A stretch of DNA of 64,000 nt. Source: Intestinimonas timonensis (GTDB lineage Bacteria; Bacillota; Clostridia; Oscillospirales; Oscillospiraceae). The stretch's first letter is position 1, and each line of letters opens with the position of its first letter. The stretch covers positions 150,104-214,103 of the forward strand of contig NZ_LR130816.1 of the NCBI RefSeq assembly GCF_900626145.1, written 5' to 3'. Below, piece after piece: positions 25,624-33,886 of this stretch. The position numbers and the translations under genes were made by a program. Below the pieces are notes generated by a model. That model did not search any database, had not been told where the DNA came from, and was given only the letters and a program-made list of their open reading frames with translations.

Positions 25624-26778
25624 ATGAGTCAACTGGATGAGCTTCGGGGGCAGATCGACGATATCGACGCCCAGCTCACCGCCCTCTTCCTCCGGCGCAT
25701 GGAGGTGACGGAGCAAGTGGGCCGCTGGAAGCAGGCCAACGGCATTCCGGTGCTGGACACCGCCCGGGAGCGGGAGGTGCTGGCCAAAAAAGCCGCCCTC
25801 ACCGACGACACCGCCCGGAAGGACGACGTCATCGCCCTCTACGAGGCCATCATGGGCATCTCCCGCCGGCAGCAGCGCAAGCTCCTCACCGAGGCGGGCA
25901 ACGGCGACTACCAGCGCATCTGTGCCGCCCTGCGCACCGCCCGCACGCCCCTGGAGCATCCCAGGGTCCTCTACCAGGGCGAACCGGGCGCCTACTCCGA
26001 CGAGGCCGCCGGAGCCTTCTTCGGGGCGGCCGTTCACCAGTCCCATGTGGCCACCTGGGAGGAGGTCTTTCTGGCTCTGAAGGAGGGCCGGGCCGACTAC
26101 GGCGTGCTGCCCATTGAGAACAGCTCCACCGGCTCCATCAGCCAGGTCTACGACCTGCTGGCCCAGTACGGGGCCTATATCGTGGGGGAGCAGACGGTGA
26201 AGGTGGACCACTGTCTGGCCGCCCCCGCCGGCACCACCCTGGACACCATCACCACCGTCTACTCCCACGAGCAGGGCCTTCTCCAGTGCGCCGACTTTCT
26301 CAAGGGCCGGGACTGGGCCCGGGTGCCTCGGCTCAACACCGCCGAGAGCGCCCAGTTTGTGTCCAAAAGCGGCCAGCCCGGCCAGGCGGCCATCTGCTCC
26401 CCCCACGCCGCCCGGCTCTACGGTCTTGACATCCTGGCCCAGCACATCAACGCCAACGACCACAACTACACCCGCTTCGTCATCGTCTCCCCGGTACCAG
26501 AGCATCGGCCGGGCAGCGACAAGGTGAGCGCCCTCTTCACCCTGCCCCACCGTACCGGCTCCCTCCACCAGCTCATGACCATCTTCGCCGTCAACGGCCT
26601 CAACCTCATGAAGCTGGAGTCCCGGCCCATCGTGGGCCGGAGCTGGGAGTACCTCTTCTTCGCCGACTTCGCCGCCGACCTCACCGCTCCCGGCATGGAC
26701 GGGGTGCTCCTGGAGCTCACCCAGACCGCCGAGGGCTTCCGGGTGCTGGGGAACTACCCCGCCTGCAAGGAGGGCTGA
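25624..26778 (+). CDS. pheA: Bifunctional chorismate mutase/prephenate dehydratase (P-protein)
   Basis: Commits chorismate to phenylalanine; 384 aa. The chorismate mutase (AroQ class) is at residues 1-85 (LRGQIDDIDAQLTALFLRRM). The prephenate dehydratase is at about 112-290 (YQGEPGAYSDEAAGAFF, ENSSTGSISQVYDLL, NYTRFVIVS with the catalytic Thr). The ACT regulatory domain at about 300-380 has LPHRTGSLHQLM and the LESRP motif that binds Phe. Its presence ties the operon to Phe, in line with the Phe-rich leader peptide. Confidence 0.95.
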   Translation: MSQLDELRGQIDDIDAQLTALFLRRMEVTEQVGRWKQANGIPVLDTAREREVLAKKAALTDDTARKDDVIALYEAIMGISRRQQRKLLTEAGNGDYQRICAALRTARTPLEHPRVLYQGEPGAYSDEAAGAFFGAAVHQSHVATWEEVFLALKEGRADYGVLPIENSSTGSISQVYDLLAQYGAYIVGEQTVKVDHCLAAPAGTTLDTITTVYSHEQGLLQCADFLKGRDWARVPRLNTAESAQFVSKSGQPGQAAICSPHAARLYGLDILAQHINANDHNYTRFVIVSPVPEHRPGSDKVSALFTLPHRTGSLHQLMTIFAVNGLNLMKLESRPIVGRSWEYLFFADFAADLTAPGMDGVLLELTQTAEGFRVLGNYPACKEG

Positions 26779-26781
26779 GCC

Positions 26782-27282
26782 GTGGATGAGCGCAACATCG
26801 TCCTCATCGGCATGATGGCCTCGGGCAAGACCACGGTGGGAGGGCTTTTAGCCGCCGCGCTGGGCCGTCCCCTGGTGGACACCGACGCCCTCATTGAGGA
26901 AAAAGAGGGCCGGACCATCCCCGCCATCTTCGCCGCCGACGGGGAGGGCTACTTCCGGGACCGGGAGCGGGAGACGGCCCAGGACCTCGCCCGCCGGACC
27001 GGTCTGGTCATCGCCTGCGGCGGCGGCCTCCCCCTGCACGCCGACGCCATAGCCCCCCTCCATGAGACGGGGGTGGTCTTCTGGCTCTGCCGGGACCCGG
27101 GCATCACCTACGACTCCGGCGTCCTAGGGGACCGGCCCCTGGCCCAAGACGGCCGGGCCGCCTTCCTGGACCGCTTTGCCCAGCGGGAGCCGGTCTACCG
27201 CCGGTGGGCCCACCACATCATCACCGACCCCGTCTCCCCCGAGGCCGGTCTCAACGCCATTCTGGAGGTACTCAGAGCATGA
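26782..27282 (+). CDS. aroK: Shikimate kinase
   Basis: Phosphorylates shikimate, 166 aa. P-loop GMMASGKTT (residues 10-18), shikimate-binding DTDALIEE and CGGGLPL, and the lid region GDRPLA are present. The start is GTG at 26782, after AAGGAGG at 26768-26774. It overlaps the next gene by four bases (ATGA). Confidence 0.93.
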   Translation: MDERNIVLIGMMASGKTTVGGLLAAALGRPLVDTDALIEEKEGRTIPAIFAADGEGYFRDRERETAQDLARRTGLVIACGGGLPLHADAIAPLHETGVVFWLCRDPGITYDSGVLGDRPLAQDGRAAFLDRFAQREPVYRRWAHHIITDPVSPEAGLNAILEVLRA

Positions 27283-27728
27283 AATTTCTGGTCATCAACG
27301 GGCCCAATCTCAACCTGCTGGGCCAGCGGGAGCCGGGCATCTACGGCTCGGAGAACTACGAGAGCCTGTGCGCCCATTTGAAAGAATTTGCCGCCGCCCA
27401 CGGCTCCACGGTGGACTGTTTCCAATCCAACCACGAGGGGGCCATCGTGGATGCCATCCAGGCCGCCAATGGGGTCTACGACGCCATCGTCATGAATCCC
27501 GGGGCCTACACCCACTACTCCGTGGCCATTCTGGACGCCCTCAAGGCCGTCTCTGTGCCCTGCATCGAGGTCCACATCTCCAACATCCACCAGCGGGAGG
27601 AGTTCCGCCACAAGAGCGTCACCGCCCCCGCCTGCGTGGGCCAGATCTGCGGCCTGGGCCTCTATGGCTACGAGGCCGCCCTTGGTTACTTTCTCTCGGA
27701 GAGAGAAAGTAACCAAAGAGAGCTTTAG
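27279..27728 (+). CDS. aroQ: 3-dehydroquinate dehydratase, type II
   Basis: Dodecameric type II enzyme converting 3-dehydroquinate to 3-dehydroshikimate, 149 aa. NGPNLNLLGQREPGIYG has the active-site Tyr loop, SNHEGAIVD the catalytic region, NPGAYTHYS and EVHISNIHQREEFR the substrate pocket. The last dozen residues (FLSERESNQREL) are encoded by a palindromic repeat and replace the usual tail, so the repeat seems to have landed at the gene's end without breaking the enzyme. Confidence 0.93.
   Translation: MKFLVINGPNLNLLGQREPGIYGSENYESLCAHLKEFAAAHGSTVDCFQSNHEGAIVDAIQAANGVYDAIVMNPGAYTHYSVAILDALKAVSVPCIEVHISNIHQREEFRHKSVTAPACVGQICGLGLYGYEAALGYFLSERESNQREL
27682..27720 (+). repeat. Palindromic repeat inside the 3' end of aroQ
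   Basis: Sixteen-bp perfect arms: TTGGTTACTTTCTCTC (27682-27697) and complement (27701-27716), loop GGA, followed by AGAG. Same design as 11010-11045: a palindrome followed by CAAA-AGA. The flank 27729-27902 holds no gene. Confidence 0.65.
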
Positions 27729-27902
27729 GCCACCCTTCGGGGATAACTTTTAGGGTAACTGGAAAGTCGTGCATCCCCACAGCTATGTTCTCATGTGGAT
27801 AATCCAGCCTCAGTTCCATCAAATCAACCAGTATAGACGATGAAAACGTCTATCTTTTCCACGCCAGCCGCCCAAATTGTGTAAAACCAAAGGAGAGCCG
27901 CC

Positions 27903-28760
27903 ATGCAGGTCGAGCTGAACAACACCACGAAAAAACTGTGCGTCATCGGAGACCCGGTGCTCCACTCCAAGTCCCCCCTGATCCAGAACACCATGATCCA
28001 GGCGCTGGGGCTGGATTATGTCTACCTCTGTCAGCCCGTCAGGGCCGGGGAGGCCGCCCGGTGGCTGGAGTGCGCCAGATTCGCCGGCTACGCCGGCTTC
28101 AACGCCACCATGCCCCACAAGGAAGACCTCCTCCCCCTCATGGACGAGCTGGACGAGGACGCCAGACTCTACGGCTCGGTAAATACGGTCTGTATAAAAG
28201 ATGAAAAAGTATACGGATATAACACAGATGGGCGCGGCTTTTTCCAGGCCCTGCTGGACGCCGGGTTTGATCCCAGAGGCCGCCGGGTGGTCCTGCTGGG
28301 GGCGGGCGGCGCCGCCAAGGCGGTATCCCTGAAGCTGGCCCAGCAGGGGGCGGCCTCGGTGACAATCTGCAACCGGACCGTAGAGAAGGCCCAGGCCCTC
28401 TGCGGCAAAGCGCCCAAAATTCTCTCACCCGCCGGCTTTGACATGGACACCCTCCAAGCCCTGGCCGCCAGCGCCGACCTGCTGGTGAACTGCACCTCCC
28501 TGGGCATGACGGGAGCCAAGGGCCAGTTTGATGACCTCTCCTTCCTGGAGGCCCTGCCCGCCGGTGTGCCGGTGTGCGACCTCATCTACGCCCCTCTGGA
28601 GACAGCCCTCCTGGCCCGTGCCAGGGAATTGGGCCACTCCACCCTCAACGGCCTTAGCATGCTCCTTTACCAGGCCATCTTTGCCCTGGAGCACTTCACC
28701 GGCGTCTCCATTGACGCCCCTGCCATGGCCCGGCGTCTGGCCCCTCTGCTGGGGGCGTAA
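27903..28760 (+). CDS. aroE: Shikimate dehydrogenase
   Basis: NADP-dependent reduction of 3-dehydroshikimate, 285 aa. The substrate domain has GDPVLHSKSPLIQN and NATMPHKEDLLP with the catalytic Lys and an Asp in NTDGRGF. The nucleotide domain has LLGAGGAAKAV and CNRT, and NCTSLGM follows. AAAGGAGAG precedes the start. It is 174 bases from aroQ, a gap created at least partly by the palindromic repeat, but no promoter or terminator is clear there, so it probably belongs to the operon. Confidence 0.95.
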   Translation: MQVELNNTTKKLCVIGDPVLHSKSPLIQNTMIQALGLDYVYLCQPVRAGEAARWLECARFAGYAGFNATMPHKEDLLPLMDELDEDARLYGSVNTVCIKDEKVYGYNTDGRGFFQALLDAGFDPRGRRVVLLGAGGAAKAVSLKLAQQGAASVTICNRTVEKAQALCGKAPKILSPAGFDMDTLQALAASADLLVNCTSLGMTGAKGQFDDLSFLEALPAGVPVCDLIYAPLETALLARARELGHSTLNGLSMLLYQAIFALEHFTGVSIDAPAMARRLAPLLGA

Positions 28761-28835
28761 GCAAGCCCGTTCTGTTCCCCCTTCTCTGCGCATATACATC
28801 CCACAGTGGAAACCACGATGGGGAGTGTTGCGCGT

Positions 28836-29096
28836 GTGAAAGGGAACATCGAGGAGCGGGCCTGCCGGCTGGCCCTTTACATCATCGAGAACAAGGCGAC
28901 GGTACGGGCTGCCGCCCAGCGCTTCGGCATCAGCAAATCCACCGTCCACAAGGATATCCAGGACCGTCTGAGCGCCTTCAACCGTCCCCTCTACCTCCAG
29001 GTGAAGGCGGTGCTGGACGAAAATAAGGCCCAGCGTCACATCCGGGGCGGCATCGCCACTCGGCGGAAATACAAGGGCGAGGATGCTGTCTCCTGA
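28836..29096 (+). CDS. spoIIID: Stage III sporulation transcriptional regulator SpoIIID
   Basis: Mother-cell DNA-binding regulator, 86 aa from GTG 28836. The HTH reads TVRAAAQRFGISKSTVHKDIQDRL and the C-terminal basic part RHIRGGIATRRKYK, both diagnostic. I prefer GTG 28836 (MKGNIEERA) because GGGGAG lies ten bases upstream and it matches known SpoIIID N-termini; ATG 28818 has no ribosome site. A sequence like a sigma-E -10 (CATATACA, 28791-28798) precedes it, but the -35 is unclear. It shows the organism sporulates. Confidence 0.93.
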   Translation: MKGNIEERACRLALYIIENKATVRAAAQRFGISKSTVHKDIQDRLSAFNRPLYLQVKAVLDENKAQRHIRGGIATRRKYKGEDAVS

Positions 29097-29113
29097 GGAT
29101 GGCTAAAAGCAAA

Positions 29114-29149
29114 AAACGGCGCGGACCAAATGGTCCGCGCCGTTTCTTT
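29114..29149. terminator. Bidirectional terminator between spoIIID and prfC
   Basis: Fifteen-bp perfect stem with arm AAACGGCGCGGACCA (29114-29128), flanked by A's on the left and TTTCTTT on the right. Confidence 0.88.
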
Positions 29150-29150
29150 A

Positions 29151-30752
29151 TCAATCTCTGGCTCCGCCGAACTCGCTCATGGTGAGGTTCTTGTTCTTCT
29201 CCTGGACCCAGTTGATGGACCACTGGGAGGCGAAGAGGAGGAGCTGGTTGCCCTTGTAGTCCTCCACCAGCTTCACGTCGGTGCCCAGGATGAGATCGTC
29301 CTCCTTGAGGGGCTCACCGGTGTCGTTTTCGATCCACCGCAGGTACTCGTAGGGCAGGCCCTCCATGTAGAGGTCCACGTTGTACTCGTTTTTGAGGCGG
29401 TACTCCAGCACGTCGAACTGGAGGGTGCCCACCACGCCTACGATGACCTCCTCCATGCCGGTATAGGGGGTCTTAAAGATCTGGATGGCGCCCTCCTGGG
29501 CGATCTGCTCCATGCCCTTCAAAAACTGCTTGCGCTTCATGGTGTCCAGGGGGCGTACCCGGCGGAAGTGCTCGGGGGCAAAGGTGGGGATGGGGTCGAA
29601 CTTGAACTTCTTCCCCGGGGCGCACAGGGTGTCGCCGATGGAGAAGATACCCGGGTCGAAGACGCCGATGATGTCGCCGGCGTAGGCTTCCTCGATGATC
29701 TCCCGCTCAGCGGCCATGAGCTGCTGGGGCCGCGAGAGTTTGATTTTTTTGCCGCCCTGGACGTGGTAGACCTCCTTGTCGGCGTCAAACCGGCCGGAGA
29801 CCACCCGCAGGAAGGCGATGCGGTCCCGGTGGGCCTTGTTCATGTTGGCCTGGATCTTAAACACGAAGCCGGAGAAGTCGTCGTCCATGGAGTCGATGAT
29901 CTTGTCTCCCGCCTTCCGGGGCAGGGGGGGCGTGGTCATGCGGAGGAAGTGCTCCAGAAAGGGCTCCACGCCGAAGTTGGTGAGGGCGGAGCCGAAGAAC
30001 ACGGGGGAGAGCTTGCCGTGGCGGACCCGGTCCAGGTCAAACTCAGCGGCGGCGCCGTCCAGCAGCTCGATCTCGTCGCTGAGCTGACGGTGGAGCGAGG
30101 CGCCGATCAGGCTGTCCAGGTTGGGGTCGCCAAGCTCCACCTCCGTGGCGGTGGCCGCCTTGGACCCGCCGTTGCTGGTGAAGTGGATGATCTTCTTGCT
30201 GCCCCGGTCGTAGACGCCCTTAAAATCCTTGCCGCAGCCGATGGGCCAGTTCACTGGGTAGGTCTCAATCCCCAGCTCCTTCTCCAGCTCCTCCAGGAGC
30301 TCAAAGGAGTCCCGGGCCTCCCGGTCCATCTTGTTGATGAATGTGAAGATGGGAATGTCCCGCATGGCGCAGACCTTGAAGAGCTTCCGGGTCTGGGCCT
30401 CCACGCCCTTGGCAGCGTCGATGACCATGACGGCGGAGTCGGCCGCCATCAGGGTGCGGTAGGTGTCCTCAGAGAAGTCCTGGTGGCCCGGGGTGTCCAG
30501 GATGTTGATGCAGTAGCCCTCGTACTGGAACTGCATGACCGAGGAGGTGACGGAAATGCCGCGCTGCTTCTCGATCTCCATCCAGTCGGAGGTGGCGGCA
30601 CGGCTGTTCTTCTTGCCCTTGACCACGCCGGCCTGGGCGATGGCTCCGCCGTAGAGCAGGAATTTTTCGGTCAGCGTCGTCTTGCCGGCGTCAGGGTGTG
30701 AAATGATGGCAAAGGTGCGGCGCCGGGCGATCTCACTTTCGTATTTAGACAA
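29151..30752 (-). CDS. prfC: Peptide chain release factor 3
   Basis: GTPase that recycles RF1/RF2 after termination, 533 aa. G1 SHPDAGKTT, G3 DTPGHQDF and G4 NKMD are present, with domains II and III of RF3 (FGSALTNFGVEPFLEHFL). I take TTG 30752 as start because GGAGGG lies just upstream and the protein then begins MSKYESEIARRRTFAIISHP, the conserved RF3 N-terminus; a TTG 15 bases earlier overlaps the ribosome site. Monocistronic. Confidence 0.95.
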   Translation of the reverse strand: MSKYESEIARRRTFAIISHPDAGKTTLTEKFLLYGGAIAQAGVVKGKKNSRAATSDWMEIEKQRGISVTSSVMQFQYEGYCINILDTPGHQDFSEDTYRTLMAADSAVMVIDAAKGVEAQTRKLFKVCAMRDIPIFTFINKMDREARDSFELLEELEKELGIETYPVNWPIGCGKDFKGVYDRGSKKIIHFTSNGGSKAATATEVELGDPNLDSLIGASLHRQLSDEIELLDGAAAEFDLDRVRHGKLSPVFFGSALTNFGVEPFLEHFLRMTTPPLPRKAGDKIIDSMDDDFSGFVFKIQANMNKAHRDRIAFLRVVSGRFDADKEVYHVQGGKKIKLSRPQQLMAAEREIIEEAYAGDIIGVFDPGIFSIGDTLCAPGKKFKFDPIPTFAPEHFRRVRPLDTMKRKQFLKGMEQIAQEGAIQIFKTPYTGMEEVIVGVVGTLQFDVLEYRLKNEYNVDLYMEGLPYEYLRWIENDTGEPLKEDDLILGTDVKLVEDYKGNQLLLFASQWSINWVQEKNKNLTMSEFGGARD

Positions 30753-30874
30753 AGGTATTCCCTCCAAAAGAGCATGATGGGGAGTCCGGCCCGTCCCTCC
30801 GGGTCCGGCGTTTTGTCTTTTTTACATGGGATAGACCCTCCCAGCGTCATAAATGGTACCGATGATGGCAAAAA

Positions 30875-30903
30875 ATTATATCACAACGGGGAAAAAATTG
30901 CAA
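30875..30903 (-). promoter_or_regulatory. Promoter of prfC
   Basis: On the minus strand, -35 TTGCAA (30903-30898) and -10 TATAAT (30880-30875) have a 17-base spacer. Confidence 0.7.
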
Positions 30904-31012
30904 GTAGAGACCCCGGGACGTACAACAAAAGGCCCTTTCCGGCATAGAAATGAGGGGAGGCTTTCCGGCCTTCCCCTCGAATTTGTGCGCCGCAGGCGCG
31001 GGGAGGTTTTCT

Positions 31013-31795
31013 ATGGAAGTCACCCAGCACATTCTCACCCAGAGCGACTGCTATAAGGCGGGCCGGACCATCGTCCCCAAGGGCATCATGGTCCACTCCA
31101 CCGGCGTGGCCCAGCCCGACCCGGCCGTCTTTCTGAGGCTCTGGGGACAGCCCGGGGCGGACGCCTGTGTCCATGCCCTGGTCCATCAGTGGGGCGTGAT
31201 CCAGACCCTGCCCTGGAACCACAGGGCCTGGCACGCCGGAAGCCCCAGAAACGGCGGACTGTCCGCCAACAACACCCACATCGCCTTCGAGATCCTGGAA
31301 CCCAAGGGCCACACCTATCAGGGCGGTACCATGATCGGCTATGACGCGAAGGCAAACGCCGCATACTTCGCCACAGTCTACCAAAACGCGGTGGAGCTGG
31401 CCGCAAAGCTGTGCCGGCAGTTTTCCTTTGATCCTACCACCGACATCGTGGACCACCAGGAGGGCTGCAAGCTGGACATCGCCAGCAACCACGCCGACGT
31501 GATGCACTGGTTCCCCAAGCACGGCAAGAGTATGGACACCTTCCGGGCCGATGTGGCGGCCCTGCTGAAGGGAGAGGAGGAGGATACCATGGAACAGAAC
31601 ACCTTTAACGCCATGCTGGCCGAGGCCCTGGCCCGCCGGGCCGCCGCCCTGGAGTCCCAGCCCGTCAGCGACTGGGCCAAGGAGGCCTGGGAAGCCGCGG
31701 TGGACGCCGGCATCTTTGACGGCACCAAGCCCCAGGCCTTCCTGACACGGGAGCAGGCCGCCGCCGTCCTGGCCCGGATGGGCAAACTGAAATAA
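31013..31795 (+). CDS. N-acetylmuramoyl-L-alanine amidase with SLH-like tail
   Basis: Peptidoglycan hydrolase, 260 aa. The Amidase_2/PGRP domain (about 20-180) contains the zinc His in GIMVHSTGV, WNHRAWHAG and the later DIVDHQEGCKLDIAS. The C-terminal 50 residues (WAKEAWEAAVDAGIFDGTKPQAFLTREQAAAVLARMG) look like an S-layer-homology-type repeat, which could bind wall polymer. No signal peptide is evident, so release may depend on lysis or sporulation. GGGGAGG precedes ATG 31013. Its terminator has been split by an IS. Confidence 0.88.
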   Translation: MEVTQHILTQSDCYKAGRTIVPKGIMVHSTGVAQPDPAVFLRLWGQPGADACVHALVHQWGVIQTLPWNHRAWHAGSPRNGGLSANNTHIAFEILEPKGHTYQGGTMIGYDAKANAAYFATVYQNAVELAAKLCRQFSFDPTTDIVDHQEGCKLDIASNHADVMHWFPKHGKSMDTFRADVAALLKGEEEDTMEQNTFNAMLAEALARRAAALESQPVSDWAKEAWEAAVDAGIFDGTKPQAFLTREQAAAVLARMGKLK

Positions 31796-31888
31796 ACCCC
31801 GCGTGAAAAAAAGGCCGCCCGGCAAGTTGAACCGCCCCAAATTGTGCGGACAGCACAAAAAGGCCTCAATGTAGGGAAATATGAAGTT

Positions 31889-32746
31889 TTAAGCGGAGTG
31901 GCGCAGCGTGAGCGGCGCCACTCCAGTTTTTAGCTGGATGCGCTCGTGGTTGTAAAAATTGATATAGCGGTCAATCATCTCATTGGCCTCACAGAATGAG
32001 GCCGGTTTATGGCGGTAGATACACTCTGTCTTGAGGATGGAAAAGAAATTTTCCGCCATAGCGTTGTCGTAACAGTTTCCGCGTCTTGACATGGAAGGCG
32101 TAATGCCATAAGATTTTGTCAGGTCGAAGTATGCTTGCGAGGTGTACTGGAACCCCTGGTCGCTGTGGAGCTGCAACTCCGCAGCGGCCCTCTTTTTCTC
32201 CTTGCGCATGGCCAGGCGAATGGTGTCCAGCACCAGGTTGACTGTCTGCTTTGTGCCGGTCTTGTAGGCAACAATGCTGTTGTCGTAAAGGTCCCGGATC
32301 ATGGACAGGTACAATACGCCCTGCTTGGTGTGGATGTAGGAGATGTCCGTCACCCATTTGCTGTTGGGCCTGTTCGCATAAAACTCCCTATTCAGCAGAT
32401 TCTTGTACTTGTGGACTTGCTGCCCCATCTGCTGCCATTTTCTGCGTCTCCGGATCTCCGCAAGCAAACCATATTGCTCCATGATACGCAGGATGGTCTT
32501 GGGATTACGGTGGATGCCTCGCTTCTTCAGCACCAGCCACATTCTGCGGTAGCCATACGTACGAAAGCTGCGCTCTCGCTGTTCCGCGATGATTTCTGCA
32601 AGGGCCGCGTCTTTCTCCGGCCTGCCCAAACGATGGACGAAATCATAGTATCCGCTGCGGGATACCTGAAAGAAGCGACACATAACGGTTACCGGATATT
32701 CGTTTCTGTGCCGGTAGATTACTGCGTATTTTGCCCTTGGCCTCAC
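31889..32746 (-). CDS. IS3-family transposase OrfB (DDE integrase domain)
   Basis: Catalytic subunit of 285 aa. HTH_21 region SGYYDFVHRLG is followed by the rve core: first Asp in WVTDISYIHT, second in LHSDQGFQYTS, and Glu in NAMAENFFSILKTE, 35 residues later. The start is GTG 32746, overlapping orfA's stop (GTGA), with GGAAGG upstream. I see no A-rich slippery site at the junction, so translational coupling rather than frameshifting may produce OrfB. Confidence 0.92.
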   Translation of the reverse strand: MRPRAKYAVIYRHRNEYPVTVMCRFFQVSRSGYYDFVHRLGRPEKDAALAEIIAEQRERSFRTYGYRRMWLVLKKRGIHRNPKTILRIMEQYGLLAEIRRRRKWQQMGQQVHKYKNLLNREFYANRPNSKWVTDISYIHTKQGVLYLSMIRDLYDNSIVAYKTGTKQTVNLVLDTIRLAMRKEKKRAAAELQLHSDQGFQYTSQAYFDLTKSYGITPSMSRRGNCYDNAMAENFFSILKTECIYRHKPASFCEANEMIDRYINFYNHERIQLKTGVAPLTLRHSA

Positions 32747-33015
32747 TTCCTTCCTGTGGAGCGCAGAAAATCCCGCAACAGCTCGTTTTCCATCTTTAGC
32801 CGTTTGTTCTCATACTTGTACTCCGCCAGTGTTTTTGCGGGTTTACGCCCCCGCGCTTTTGGAAGGACAGGCTCCTTTAGCCAGCACTGAATAGCCCACC
32901 GGCTGATCCCATACTCCCGACATAAAGCACGCTGGCTTTCTCCTCCACGGATTCGTGACACCACTTCTTCTCGTATCCCTACCGGATACTTTTTCATCCC
33001 TTTTTTTCCGGACAT
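32743..33015 (-). CDS. IS3-family transposase OrfA (helix-turn-helix)
   Basis: Ninety-residue DNA-binding subunit. HTH is RGGESQRALCREYGISRWAIQCW, followed by a leucine-zipper-like coiled coil (YKYENKRLKMENELLRDFL). GGGGG at 33023-33027 serves as ribosome site, seven bases from ATG 33015. That site lies in the 3' arm of a hairpin which would form only in transcripts entering from outside the element. Confidence 0.9.
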   Translation of the reverse strand: MSGKKGMKKYPVGIREEVVSRIRGGESQRALCREYGISRWAIQCWLKEPVLPKARGRKPAKTLAEYKYENKRLKMENELLRDFLRSTGRK

Positions 33016-33116
33016 AGCAAGACCCCCTAATGTAGCTTTATTTTCCTACATTAGGGGGCCTTTTGTCTATTGTCCGGTTTTACTGGAGCTGTTCACAAGT
33101 GCCGGGTGGCCTTTTT

Positions 33117-33878
33117 TCATCTATCGTAGATTCGGGACACCGCAAATCCGCCGGTGACCTTGGCCGGTCCCGACCCCTGGTAGAGGAGCCGGGCATAGGC
33201 CGTAGACGGCGAGAACTCCAAATAGGTCCCAGAACCGCTCTGAACGATGCCGGCCTGGGCCGGCGCCACGAACTCATATTCGGTGAGTGCCGCCGCCCCC
33301 TGGAAGGGCAGCACACCCACGGTGCCGTCCTCCTCCGGACGGCACTGGACCACATAGGAGAGGCTGTAGAGCCCTGGCTCTGTCAGCAACACCACGCTGC
33401 CGTCCCCACTCAGGGAAATACCCTCCCCCACCAGGTAGTACGGATAGAATCGCAGGGTCTGGCCCGACTCGTAGGTCCCCGGCTGGACCAGGAACTGCAC
33501 TGCGGCGGGCAGCCCGCCGCCAGACCCTGATGGTCCGGTGGCCCCCGTAGCTCCGGTCGCGCCGGCAGCCCCGGCCGGACCGGTTGCCCCTGTTGCGCCG
33601 GTGGGACCGGCGGGGCCCGTGGCACCGACAGCTCCATCAGGGCCGGTAGGTCCTGTCGGTCCCGCGGGACCAGTGGCTCCAGTGGGGCCGGTGGCTCCTG
33701 TGGGACCCGTGGGACCTGCGGGTCCTTCGGCTCCTGTGGGTCCAGTTGGCCCCGTGGCGCCCTGCCCCGGTCCGGCCGGACCGGTAGCACCTGTCGCCCC
33801 TGTTGGACCGGTTGGGCCGGTGGGTCCTGTGGGGCCCATAGCCCAGCACCAGGGGCAGCAATAGGTATCATTCTGCAT
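33117..33878 (-). CDS. Collagen-like protein, probable exosporium/spore surface filament
   Basis: Protein of 253 aa. The N-terminus is short and Cys-rich ([14 protein letters not shown]), followed by about 33 Gly-X-Y triplets rich in GPT and GAT with one GPGQG break (about residues 15-120). A beta-rich C-terminal domain (about 125-253) resembles the BclA-type trimerising head in layout. ATG 33878 follows GGGAGG; that ribosome site lies within a 28-bp repeat. Such proteins form hair-like layers on spores. Expression control is not visible. Confidence 0.85.
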   Translation of the reverse strand: MQNDTYCCPWCWAMGPTGPTGPTGPTGATGATGPAGPGQGATGPTGPTGAEGPAGPTGPTGATGPTGATGPAGPTGPTGPDGAVGATGPAGPTGATGATGPAGAAGATGATGATGPSGSGGGLPAAVQFLVQPGTYESGQTLRFYPYYLVGEGISLSGDGSVVLLTEPGLYSLSYVVQCRPEEDGTVGVLPFQGAAALTEYEFVAPAQAGIVQSGSGTYLEFSPSTAYARLLYQGSGPAKVTGGFAVSRIYDR

Positions 33879-33886
33879 GCAAAAGA

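Larger units (their letters stand above)
31828..33095 (-). mobile_element. IS3-family (IS150-like) insertion sequence
   Basis: Complete element of about 1268 bp. Ends are TGAACCGCCCC (from 31828) and, reversed from 33095, TGAACAGCTCC; further shared blocks CGGACA and AAAAGGCC follow inside both ends. Target duplication is CAAGT (31823-31827 and 33096-33100). It carries intact orfA and orfB on the minus strand. A 13-bp hairpin (CCCCCTAATGTAG, 33023-33035, and complement 33045-33057) sits just before orfA and covers its ribosome site. Confidence 0.85.
31805..33118. terminator. Terminator shared by the amidase and collagen-like genes, split by an IS
   Basis: Left arm GAAAAAAAGGCCGCCCGGCA (31805-31824) and right arm TGCCGGGTGGCCTTTTTTC (33100-33118) pair almost perfectly. 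Between them sits a 1.27-kb IS3 element with duplicated CAAGT. Removing the IS and one CAAGT restores a compact two-way hairpin. Confidence 0.75.

Noticed and set aside
27729..27902. Separate promoter for aroE in the aroQ-aroE gap
   Set aside because: No -35/-10 pair with acceptable spacing is seen; read-through from the operon is simpler.
28791..28798. Sigma-E promoter for spoIIID
   Set aside because: A CATATACA -10-like string is present, but no matching -35 is found at the right distance, so it is not listed as a feature.
31889..33015. Programmed frameshift between OrfA and OrfB of the IS3 element
   Set aside because: No A6/A7 slippery heptamer is visible in the overlap; a GTGA stop-start with GGAAGG upstream explains OrfB translation.
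33538..33840. The short-period repeat considered as a CRISPR or satellite array
   Set aside because: The period is 9 bases (Gly-X-Y codons) within a coding frame; there are no spacers.
33538..33864. A Pro/Ala/Val repeat frame on the + strand
   Set aside because: It is the antisense image of the Gly-X-Y repeats of the collagen-like gene.
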